A stretch of 56,936 nucleotides of DNA from Lachnospiraceae bacterium (lineage in GTDB: Bacteria > Bacillota > Clostridia > Lachnospirales > Lachnospiraceae): the NCBI GenBank assembly GCA_022766245.1, contig JALEPL010000008.1, positions 1 through 56,936 of the forward strand, given 5' to 3'. Numbering within the stretch: the stretch's first letter is position 1; each line of letters opens with the position of its first letter. The position numbers and the translations under genes were made by a program. The notes under the pieces are model-generated. The model did not search any database, was not told the DNA's origin, and saw only the letters and a program-made list of their open reading frames with translations. Positions 33,574 through 40,932 of this stretch are shown in pieces.

Positions 33574-33716
33574 ATATCTCACCTCCAAACCTTCTCATTT
33601 TTCGTCCGTTTCATCATTCCGGACAAATGGCGCAGCAATCCCATGCTCAACCATATTTTACCTGATTCTTTTTTTCTTTACCCTACCCATATGGGTAAAC
33701 TTTTATCTCCTTTTTC

Positions 33717-33748
33717 AAAAAAATCCCGGTTTCAAACCTGAAACCGGG
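33717..33748 (-). terminator. Terminator after nuclease copy 2
   Basis: CCCGGTTTCA-GGTT-TGAAACCGGG on the minus strand, followed by seven T (one base between). Confidence 0.85.
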
Positions 33749-33785
33749 TATTCTGATTCATCTGCAAGGAACTATTCTATTCTGT

Positions 33786-35504
33786 CTATTCCAAAACAAC
33801 GGATGTGCTGTCTCCAATCAGCACCTGTTTCCCCTGAAAGGCGAATCCATAGCTGCGGATATGGTCTTTTGGTATTCCCCGACCAATAAGCTGTGCGGCA
33901 TACTGTTTCTCCTGAATCTGACTTAACGCTGCCTGCACGGTGTCCTCCAGACTGCTTTCCTTTCTCGGATTCATGACCTTAAACTCCAGAATAATGGCAT
34001 CATCCTCTTTGGGATTTTTGGGTTCCAGCATTACATCATATCTGCCGAAACCGCTTTCCCGGTTGGAGGTGATGAGATACCTGCCCTGAAGATCCACCAG
34101 CAATCCCAGGACAAATCCGTGGTAGAAGCGTTCCGGTGCATTGCGGGAGGGCTTTGTTCCGGAATCGAAGGAACTGAACACCTCCTGTGTCACCTCATTC
34201 ATATAGGCATTCATGGCTTCTAAATCGTCTTGAAGCAGCGCACTGATAAAATCGTTGTAATCCGCATCTGCCGGTGAAAACCAGTCACGTATCATTCCGT
34301 CAAACATCAGTTTTACTTCCAGATTTGTAAGGGTCATTGTATACTGTGGCTGGGCGCCTTCCGGAATATCCCGGTAATCCTCATGGGCGAGAACCTTAAG
34401 ATAGCCGCTGGTCAAAAGCAGACTCCATATGGCCCTCTCATTTCCATTCAGCTGATTATATACAATCTGCTCATCAATCTGTGATTGTATTGTCCCGCCT
34501 TTCAGCAGACCTTCAAACTGCTTCTTCAGCCGGACACTTCCCTCCCGGATCAGCTTTCCCACCAGACTGTTGGAACTGGTGTTGGCCCAGTAAGTGTTAT
34601 ACCTTCCTGTATCCAGGAAATTCAGAATAGACCATGGATTATAAATGTCCTCATGACTTCCAAAGATAAAGCCGTCGTACCACCGCTTCACCTGTTCCTT
34701 TTCCTCGGAAAGGCCACATTCATCCAATGCAGCAAATACTTCCTCTTCGGTAAAACCAAAGGATGTGGCATACTCATCGGATGTGGTGGTTACCACTTTA
34801 AGATTATTCAAGTCCGAGAAAATGGACTCCTTGCTGACTCTTGTGATTCCTGTCATAAGCCCCCGCTCCAGCCAGGGATTGGTCTTGAAGGTGGAGTTAA
34901 ACAGACTTCTGGTAAAGGCCACCAGTTCATCCCAGAATCCCTCCACATAGGCTTCCTGCATGGGGGTATCATACTCATCTAACAGCACAATAACCTTTTT
35001 CCCGTAATAACGGTACAGGTAATCACATAGCTTGTGTATGGCAGAGGACGCCACCACTTCCGACATATTGGCCCGTACAGATTGGAAATACGCCCTATCT
35101 GCATCCGTCATCCTATCACTGTCCAAAAGAAAAATATTTTGATTATACAAATCTTCCATCAACTGACAGATTCGATACTTCGTGGATTCATAATCTCTTT
35201 CCTTCACATTTGCAAAGGACAGACTAATAACGGGATAGGTTCCCTGAAGCTGTCTGTATTTCTCATCCTGCCAGATGGACAGCCCTTCGAACAAATTCCC
35301 ACGATTCTTGTAGTCCACGGAAAAGAACTGCTCCACCATGCTCATATTCAGAGTCTTTCCAAAACGGCGGGGACGATTAATCAGCGTCACACTGTCCCCG
35401 CTGTCCCACCATTCCTTGATGAAGGACGTTTTATCAATATAAAAATAATTTTTTTCTATCAGTTCGTTAAACTGCTGGATTCCGATTGCTACATTTCTTG
35501 CCAT
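33786..35504 (-). CDS. AAA-ATPase-like / PD-(D/E)XK nuclease protein, copy 2
   Basis: A 572-residue paralog of 28437-30155 with the same P-loop (RPRRFGKT), Walker B (VIVLLDEYD) and nuclease residues (GRYDVML, LEFKV). Identity is patchy: about residues 86-192 are identical and the DNA there differs at only a few bases, whereas residues 330-470 differ widely, which suggests gene conversion. The start at 35504 is chosen from GGAGGTAGGAAG; the longer frame passes through the repeat arm. It lies directly downstream of the two-component operon's terminator. Function is unknown, as for copy 1. Confidence 0.8.
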   Translation of the reverse strand: MARNVAIGIQQFNELIEKNYFYIDKTSFIKEWWDSGDSVTLINRPRRFGKTLNMSMVEQFFSVDYKNRGNLFEGLSIWQDEKYRQLQGTYPVISLSFANVKERDYESTKYRICQLMEDLYNQNIFLLDSDRMTDADRAYFQSVRANMSEVVASSAIHKLCDYLYRYYGKKVIVLLDEYDTPMQEAYVEGFWDELVAFTRSLFNSTFKTNPWLERGLMTGITRVSKESIFSDLNNLKVVTTTSDEYATSFGFTEEEVFAALDECGLSEEKEQVKRWYDGFIFGSHEDIYNPWSILNFLDTGRYNTYWANTSSNSLVGKLIREGSVRLKKQFEGLLKGGTIQSQIDEQIVYNQLNGNERAIWSLLLTSGYLKVLAHEDYRDIPEGAQPQYTMTLTNLEVKLMFDGMIRDWFSPADADYNDFISALLQDDLEAMNAYMNEVTQEVFSSFDSGTKPSRNAPERFYHGFVLGLLVDLQGRYLITSNRESGFGRYDVMLEPKNPKEDDAIILEFKVMNPRKESSLEDTVQAALSQIQEKQYAAQLIGRGIPKDHIRSYGFAFQGKQVLIGDSTSVVLE

Positions 35505-35519
35505 CTTCCTACCTCCACG

Positions 35520-35551
35520 CCCCCAAAGGTCGCTTCGCGCTGCTTTGGGGG
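35520..35551 (-). repeat. Isolated second arm of the structured repeat, in nuclease leader 2
   Basis: CCCCCAAAGGTCGC ... GCTGCTTTGGGGG, with paired ends; same position relative to the start codon as the arm at 30172-30201. Confidence 0.65.
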
Positions 35552-35553
35552 AC

Positions 35554-35595
35554 AAAAACCGCTATACCAAGTTTCTTTCCTTAGTATAGCGGTTT
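35554..35595 (-). terminator. Terminator of the two-component operon
   Basis: Hairpin ACCGCTATAC ... GTATAGCGGT with a T run on the minus strand, 23 bases after the response regulator stop; nearly identical to 30204-30245. Confidence 0.8.
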
Positions 35596-35617
35596 CCCGT
35601 TAAAATTACAATTATTC

Positions 35618-36271
35618 TCATTCAAAAGTTGTGACATCCTGCTCATCGAACAGCTTTGGAATAATAAAGTGCTTGCCGGTTACGGCAATGGCAAGCTGTG
35701 TTTTGTTGGCATAGCCCGTTTTCTGAAGGATATTGCGGATATGGTATTTCACTGCATCCTTGGAGTAATTCAGTTCTTTCGCAATCTCACTGTATTCCAG
35801 TCCCTCGCAGACCAGACGCAGAACATTGATTTCCGATTCCGTCAGATCCGCACTGGTGGTAACGCCCAGCTTCACCGCAGGCGTTTTCCCGGGCCACATA
35901 TGCTCCCCCCGCATGGTGGCATCCATGATGGTAATCAGATCCTCCGAACTGATCTCTTTGTACCAGAAACTGTCCGCCCCGGCTTCCTTTGCTCTTTTGA
36001 TGTAGCTCTCCTCCACCATGGAGGTAACGATGATGATTTTTAGTTTCGGAAAAAGCTCCCGAAGCTGGGCAGCAGCATCAATGCCATCCCTGGTTCCATG
36101 GGTGCAGACATCCATCAGCACCAGATCCACTTCACTCCTTTGGCACACTGTGGCAGCAAGGTCTGCCTGAGACAGACTGCCCACCAGTTCATAGTCCTCA
36201 CCACTGCACACCACATGCTCCATATATTCTCTGGCAATTCGCTGATCATCTATGATAAGTACCTTTGTCAC
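35618..36271 (-). CDS. NarL/LuxR-family response regulator
   Basis: A 217-residue response regulator. The receiver domain has the acidic pair D8/D9 (LIIDDQ), phosphoacceptor D54 (LVLMDV) and K105 (SFWYKE). The C-terminal GerE/LuxR helix-turn-helix spans about 140-200 (DLTESEINVLRLVCEGLEYS, then YSKDAVKYHIRNILQKTGY). It is the last gene of a three-gene operon: its start overlaps the kinase stop by four bases. Target promoters are unknown; the adjacent surface protein and nuclease genes are the nearest candidates. Confidence 0.9.
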   Translation of the reverse strand: MTKVLIIDDQRIAREYMEHVVCSGEDYELVGSLSQADLAATVCQRSEVDLVLMDVCTHGTRDGIDAAAQLRELFPKLKIIIVTSMVEESYIKRAKEAGADSFWYKEISSEDLITIMDATMRGEHMWPGKTPAVKLGVTTSADLTESEINVLRLVCEGLEYSEIAKELNYSKDAVKYHIRNILQKTGYANKTQLAIAVTGKHFIIPKLFDEQDVTTFE

Positions 36272-37269
36272 TCCGGCACCTCCTTCTCCTGATTTCCCAA
36301 CGGCAGAGTCACCGTCAGCACAAAGTCCGGCTGCGACTGAATCTCCATCCTGCCACCTGCTCCGAATATCACCTTGCTAAGATCCGCCAGACCTCCCCGG
36401 GGTGTGATTTCCCCTTTCGGCTGTCTTCCGTCGTTGGTGATACGCAGCGTAATGTAATCCTCTGTCTGCTCCGCCAGAATATACAGGGTTGTCGCATCTC
36501 CGTGACGGGCGGCATTGACACAGGCTTCCCGCATGACCGGAAGCAGCAGGTGCAGCATCTCCTCCTCTTTCGGCAGATCCCCCACGAGGTTCACTTGAAT
36601 CCCCGATACTTCCGCATCTCTGATAAATTCCGCCACATCGTCCTGGGGATAGGTGTTTTCCTCCTGCAGCACCTGAATGGCACGGCGAAACTGCATAACA
36701 GCGGCAGCGTTTTCCTCCGAAGTGGTGTTCTGCCGCAGAATCTGCCGTATGGCGGCTACGCCCATGTTCATCTGATCGTGCAGCCTGGATTTCAGATTCA
36801 GGATTTCCTGTTCTCTGGTCATTTCCATAATGTTTCCCGATAGGATTTTCAACTCCCGGTACATCTTTTTCAATTCTCTTGACTGCTTTTTCAGCTCCTG
36901 CTGCTTTTCATACAGCTCGGTCACATCGCTGAATATCGCCTCGGTATAGGACTCACCATCAGCGGTTTTAACTGTATCTGCGGAATACTGCCAGGCACGT
37001 CCGTCCGGGAAAAGAAAAACATTCTCCTCCCGCATAATGCCTGTGGTTCTGTCGCAGCCCTCCAGTGCATGATTCAGCTCCGCAAGACTTTGCAGGTCAC
37101 ACTGGGCGATTTTTCGAAACAGGTCATACATGGCTGTGTTGCACAGCTTGACTGTTCCCTTTGAAGTAAAATAGCAGACAGCAGAGGGAAGCGTGTCCAG
37201 TGCTTCCTTTACCGCAATGCGCAGTTGGCGTTTGCTTCGGATTCGCCCCGCCAGATTGCCCACTCTCAT
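36268..37269 (-). CDS. Soluble PAS-containing sensor histidine kinase
   Basis: A 333-residue cytoplasmic kinase: PAS-like domain (22-120, ending SDVTELYEKQQ), coiled coil (120-160), a HisKA_3-like dimerisation helix with H164 in SRLHDQMNMG, and an HATPase_c domain with N box REACVNAARHG (N252), a D-G-R version of the G1 box and GGLADLSKVI. No membrane segment is present, so a membrane partner is expected; the gene upstream, overlapping by four bases, encodes a 7TM protein with a failed kinase domain. It probably phosphorylates the response regulator encoded next. Confidence 0.82.
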   Translation of the reverse strand: MRVGNLAGRIRSKRQLRIAVKEALDTLPSAVCYFTSKGTVKLCNTAMYDLFRKIAQCDLQSLAELNHALEGCDRTTGIMREENVFLFPDGRAWQYSADTVKTADGESYTEAIFSDVTELYEKQQELKKQSRELKKMYRELKILSGNIMEMTREQEILNLKSRLHDQMNMGVAAIRQILRQNTTSEENAAAVMQFRRAIQVLQEENTYPQDDVAEFIRDAEVSGIQVNLVGDLPKEEEMLHLLLPVMREACVNAARHGDATTLYILAEQTEDYITLRITNDGRQPKGEITPRGGLADLSKVIFGAGGRMEIQSQPDFVLTVTLPLGNQEKEVPE

Positions 37270-38930
37270 ATCTGTTCACCGCCTTTCTGCAGCTTAAAGG
37301 TGAATCGGTAAGCTCCGTCCTCACAGGAAAATACGCTTTTGTCCGGTACAAATGATGACAAATCGGTATCGCAGACAAATTCCATGAACAGGAGAAGCCT
37401 TCCTTCGCGCTCTTTGGCACTGATCCATACGTGGTGAAGGTCATTCACGCAAGCCTCCACCACTGTCTCGAAGCCATGGTACACATGAAGCATATCACTG
37501 GTTGACAGTGAAAGATTCGACGGCAGCGTATGGATGCAGTTCACACCGAGCAGTTCCAAATTGACAAAGGATTCCTCAAAGCACCTGGACAGATCCTGGA
37601 TATCCGCTGTTTTCGTATGTTCACTGACAAGCAGCAAATTGCCGTATCGTTTGATGTATGCCCCTACCACTGCCGCATCGGCTAAAAGACGACGACGTTT
37701 TTCCTCATCCGTTTCCGTGTCATACTGTGTCAGCATCCGGCCAATCAAGTCCATTTGCCGGGCTGTTTCCCAGTGAAGCAGATTGCTGACCCAGTTCTTT
37801 TCCTGCAGGGTAAGGATTTTCTTCCGCATCTCCAGATTTTCCTGCCGGATGCGGTTGCGCTCTGCAATCTCGCTGCAGTTTTCTTCGATCTGCTGGATGG
37901 CTTCAGCCAGTTCGGTGATATCCTCCTTCCACAGCACATGACCGAAGCGGATGGGATGACTCTTGATCTGCGTATTTCTATCTGCGAAAACAGGATGGAC
38001 TTCGGCGTCCCTGCGCTGTTCTTCCGTCAGTTCCGGAGCATTGGCACTGGAAAGACACACAGTATTTTCCTGGTCTGCAATCTGTGCGCCGAGCCGGCTG
38101 ACGGTAAACAGGCCGTCATAGCCGGTATTGTTCGGAATCAACCCGCATTGGATACACCCTTCCAGCGCAGCGGTAAAAAGCAGGCAGAATACAACGGTCA
38201 CATCCCCCGCAATGGATCTCAGCCACGGCACACGAAGAATATAAAGCATTCCATAAATGATGGCTAGTATGCCGGGAATGAACGGAAACACGAAAAATCT
38301 GCGGCTGTTGGGAATACGGCACTTGCACACCATAATGACAAGTGCGGTCAACGCGCACAGTGTCAGCCAGCCTACCGCAAGAAAATATCCGATTGCATAG
38401 TGATAATCATTTCCCCATACCAGTGCATCTGCGGGAAAAACAAATACAAGCTGATGAAAATCATTGGTCAGAACCAGCAGCAAAAGGACTGTGGTGGGTA
38501 TGTTAAGAAGCACAGTCCATTTCGGCAGCCGGAAGTTTTCCGTCCTGCCCAGCGACAAGGCCACGAACACCGCCAGACACGGGATGAAAAGCATGGGTAA
38601 GTAATACAGATACCAGAGATAACGCAGTATGCCCGGATCTGCCGCGAACACAAACCGGATGGTTCGGACTGTTACCCAAAATGCCGTCAGTGCAGCAATA
38701 CCGGAAAGATACCGGCGCACCTGCGGCTGTATGATTCGCATACGGACAGAAATACCCCATACGGTAAACAACACAATGTAAATGACGGAACGAAGAAACT
38801 GACATAACCAGTCCAAAGGATCCTCTGTATGAAAACCGATTTGCCGCAGCACCACTGCCGTTATGACAGCAAGAACAACATAAAGGAAGGAACTATATTT
38901 TCTCAGATTCACTTTTTGTATTGCGCTCAT
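37266..38930 (-). CDS. 7TM sensor protein with degenerate kinase domain
   Basis: A 554-residue protein. The first 235 residues form seven membrane helices of the histidine-kinase 7TM N-terminal type (LPMLFIPCLAVFVALSLGR and LTNDFHQLVFVFP). A cytoplasmic region with a coiled coil (about 340-380) and a LLHWETARQMDLIGRML helix follows, and a C-terminal domain shaped like an HATPase but without recognisable N and G boxes (EACVNDLHHVWISAKEREGR keeps only an Asn). It is likely a sensor that hands its signal to the soluble kinase downstream, with which it overlaps by four bases. The ribosome site AAGGA is ten bases before the ATG. Confidence 0.72.
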   Translation of the reverse strand: MSAIQKVNLRKYSSFLYVVLAVITAVVLRQIGFHTEDPLDWLCQFLRSVIYIVLFTVWGISVRMRIIQPQVRRYLSGIAALTAFWVTVRTIRFVFAADPGILRYLWYLYYLPMLFIPCLAVFVALSLGRTENFRLPKWTVLLNIPTTVLLLLVLTNDFHQLVFVFPADALVWGNDYHYAIGYFLAVGWLTLCALTALVIMVCKCRIPNSRRFFVFPFIPGILAIIYGMLYILRVPWLRSIAGDVTVVFCLLFTAALEGCIQCGLIPNNTGYDGLFTVSRLGAQIADQENTVCLSSANAPELTEEQRRDAEVHPVFADRNTQIKSHPIRFGHVLWKEDITELAEAIQQIEENCSEIAERNRIRQENLEMRKKILTLQEKNWVSNLLHWETARQMDLIGRMLTQYDTETDEEKRRRLLADAAVVGAYIKRYGNLLLVSEHTKTADIQDLSRCFEESFVNLELLGVNCIHTLPSNLSLSTSDMLHVYHGFETVVEACVNDLHHVWISAKEREGRLLLFMEFVCDTDLSSFVPDKSVFSCEDGAYRFTFKLQKGGEQI

Positions 38931-39053
38931 AGTGCTTGTTCCTTCTTTCTTCTAATGTTTTTTCCTGAACTTCAGTTTAGCACAGAAATTTTCTATTTTC
39001 TACCCTGGCCCACTTCATTTTTTCCCGGGACATGCCGATATACACTCCAGAGA

Positions 39054-39108
39054 GCAGGTAGGGACACCTGCGCCGTAAACCATTGGATCATGGCAGTTCA
39101 TCTGCCAT
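39054..39108 (+). promoter_or_regulatory. Two hairpins in the leader of the 191-residue protein gene
   Basis: GCAGGT-AGGGAC-ACCTGC (39054-39071) and ATGGCAG-TTCAT-CTGCCAT (39090-39108) stand just before the ribosome site AGGAGGG. They do not match a riboswitch consensus I know. Confidence 0.35.
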
Positions 39109-39134
39109 CCAAGCAAACCAAGGAGGGTTACGAT

Positions 39135-39710
39135 ATGGATATTTCATCAGTGAGCAGCTACACCGCTGCAGCCGGCTACACCACCGGTGCAAAATCAAAA
39201 CCAACAGAAACAGACACCGATTCTTCTAAAAAGACAAATGATACCGGTGTCATTTACGAGAAGAGCCACACTTCCGGCAACAAGGCTGTGGATCCGGAAC
39301 TGATTGCACGGCTGAAGGCCGACAGTGACAATCGCATCTCCCAGCTGCGCAGCATCGTGGAGCAGATGATGAGCAAGCAGGGTGTGGCCATCGGAAAAGC
39401 GGACGACATGTGGTCCTTTTTAGCCAGCGGCGATTTCACCGTGGATGCCGCCACCAAAGCGCAGGCACAGGCTGATATCGCAGAGGATGGTTACTGGGGC
39501 GTGAACCAGACTTCCGATCGTATTGTAGACTTTGCCAAGGCTTTATCCGGAAACGATCCGTCCAAGGCTGAGGAGCTGATCAACGCATTTAAAAAGGGAT
39601 TTGACCAGGCTACCAAGTCCTGGGGCAAGGAGCTTCCGGAGATTTCCCAGAAGACCTACGACGCCGTTCTTGAGAAGTTCGACAAGTGGGTAAACGGTGA
39701 GGACAACTAA
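39135..39710 (+). CDS. Conserved 191-residue protein, unknown function
   Basis: It starts at ATG 39135 after AAGGAGGG. The N-terminal 50 residues are Ser/Thr-rich and disordered (MDISSVSSYTAAAGYTTG), reminiscent of flagellar or secreted proteins without a signal peptide. The rest is helical, with conserved-looking blocks ATKAQAQADIAEDGYWGVNQ, RIVDFAKALSGNDPSKAEEL and ISQKTYDAVLEKFDKWVNG. From memory, similar proteins occur in flagellated Lachnospiraceae, usually annotated hypothetical. It is transcribed divergently from the two-component operon, which may control it, and ends at a strong terminator. Confidence 0.75.
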   Translation: MDISSVSSYTAAAGYTTGAKSKPTETDTDSSKKTNDTGVIYEKSHTSGNKAVDPELIARLKADSDNRISQLRSIVEQMMSKQGVAIGKADDMWSFLASGDFTVDAATKAQAQADIAEDGYWGVNQTSDRIVDFAKALSGNDPSKAEELINAFKKGFDQATKSWGKELPEISQKTYDAVLEKFDKWVNGEDN

Positions 39711-39733
39711 TTAATATTTTCTACTGCATCACA

Positions 39734-39759
39734 AAGGCGGGACTCGCAAGTCCCGCCTT
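39734..39759 (+). terminator. Rho-independent terminator
   Basis: AAGGCGGGACT-CGCA-AGTCCCGCCTT, a perfect 11-pair stem, 24 bases after the stop at 39710. Confidence 0.75.
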
Positions 39760-39812
39760 AATGTTATGTTCAATTCCAATTGCGAACGCATGCGTTCACA
39801 AATCACGCTCCT

Positions 39813-40202
39813 CTATACGAGCTTTCCCAGCACATCATCATACAGCGCATCCAGCATCTCCTTCAGTGTCTGCTCAATGGTGTCAAAATAAATCTCCGTG
39901 ATATTGTTATCAAACTCAATCTCGTTTCCGATTTCCATCACCACATCGGTGATGCCGCTATTGAGCTCGTCCACCGCATTCTCCACGATTTCCTCGAAGC
40001 TGCAGTAGGCATCGCTGGTCATATAGAGAATATAATTACTCTTACTCATCCTGTGCATCATCTGATATTCTTCGGTAAAAAGCTCCCATCCTGCTGCGGC
40101 TGCTTCCCGCATTTCGTTTCGGATGGACGCATAATCCAGAGGAATATAGGTCTGCTTGAAAAAATCTTCAAAAGATTCTTTATCTTTGTACTCTATTGCC
40201 AT
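39813..40202 (-). CDS. Acidic 129-residue protein downstream of mecA
   Basis: It starts at ATG 40202 with AGGAGATTT upstream, one base after the mecA stop, so it is probably coupled to mecA. The protein is acidic and mostly helical (SFEDFFKQTYIPLDYASIRN, VENAVDELNSGITDVVME, IEQTLKEMLDALYDDVLGK) with no membrane segment or known motif. I do not recognise the family. Position suggests a link to MecA or Clp function, but this is only context. Confidence 0.6.
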   Translation of the reverse strand: MAIEYKDKESFEDFFKQTYIPLDYASIRNEMREAAAAGWELFTEEYQMMHRMSKSNYILYMTSDAYCSFEEIVENAVDELNSGITDVVMEIGNEIEFDNNITEIYFDTIEQTLKEMLDALYDDVLGKLV

Positions 40203-40203
40203 T

Positions 40204-40902
40204 TCAAATCTCCTGTAAATGCTCGATGGCGTGATCCGCAATCACGCATTTTCCATGCTCCATGAGATATGCCCTGGTGGGTTCATGGGCATATATTTGT
40301 TTGGAGAAATCCAGTGCGGCACTGAGAAGCCGGCACACCTGTCTAGCGTCCATGTCTCCCTTTTCCACCACCAGATAATAGGCCTGTGCCCGTTCGGAAT
40401 AGTACAGACTGCTGGAGACTTCACATTCCAGAGATACTCCTTTGGCATAGTTTTCTGCCGCATCCAGATTCTCAAAATGAATCTGATAGCTGTTTTTATC
40501 TTTCAGCACCAATGACTCTTCCATGTTTTCCGCCTCTGAATCCTTTCCCAGTACCTGCTGCTTCTGGGAGTCTCCCCGCGACGCGGCGGTTCCGGCGGCC
40601 TCAGCCAAATGACGAACGGCATCCCGAAGATTCTCCAGCATATTTGCGATGCCCTGCTCCGGTCGCTCGGAAAAAGTCAGTGCAATCACATGCTCCGGCA
40701 GAACAGCTACCTGTATCGAAATATTGCCGCCCTGCACTTTATATCCCACTTCTTCCTCCGCCATAGAAATGATTTTTCTAAGAAAAGGCTCGGTTTTTCC
40801 GTCATTTCTCAGAAAATCCTCCACATCCAGGCCATGATCGTGAAGCTCCTCCTCCGATATGAGACAACGCACAGTATCCACATTAATTCTCTTGAACTTC
40901 AT
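40204..40902 (-). CDS. mecA: Clp adaptor protein MecA
   Basis: A 232-residue MecA-type adaptor that delivers substrates to ClpC(P). The N-terminal substrate-binding block MKFKRINVDTVRCLISEEEL is diagnostic. An acidic and polar linker (about 105-135) precedes the C-terminal ClpC-binding domain (SYQIHFENLDAAENYAKGVS, RAQAYYLVVEKGDMD). Length is normal. The ATG at 40902 has GGAGGTGG upstream; a GTG at 40911 is less well placed. It follows the GT8-PlsC fusion gene in the same direction. Confidence 0.88.
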   Translation of the reverse strand: MKFKRINVDTVRCLISEEELHDHGLDVEDFLRNDGKTEPFLRKIISMAEEEVGYKVQGGNISIQVAVLPEHVIALTFSERPEQGIANMLENLRDAVRHLAEAAGTAASRGDSQKQQVLGKDSEAENMEESLVLKDKNSYQIHFENLDAAENYAKGVSLECEVSSSLYYSERAQAYYLVVEKGDMDARQVCRLLSAALDFSKQIYAHEPTRAYLMEHGKCVIADHAIEHLQEI

Positions 40903-40932
40903 TTCCGCCACCTCCGTTCCTTAAAAATCTTG

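Noticed and set aside
39051-39130. Possible c-di-GMP riboswitch before the 191-residue protein
   Set aside because: Two hairpins and some similar words are present, but the conserved core of the GEMM aptamer could not be aligned.
39813-40902. mecA and the acidic downstream protein as a toxin-antitoxin pair
   Set aside because: MecA is a well-recognised Clp adaptor and the acidic protein has no toxin or antitoxin features.
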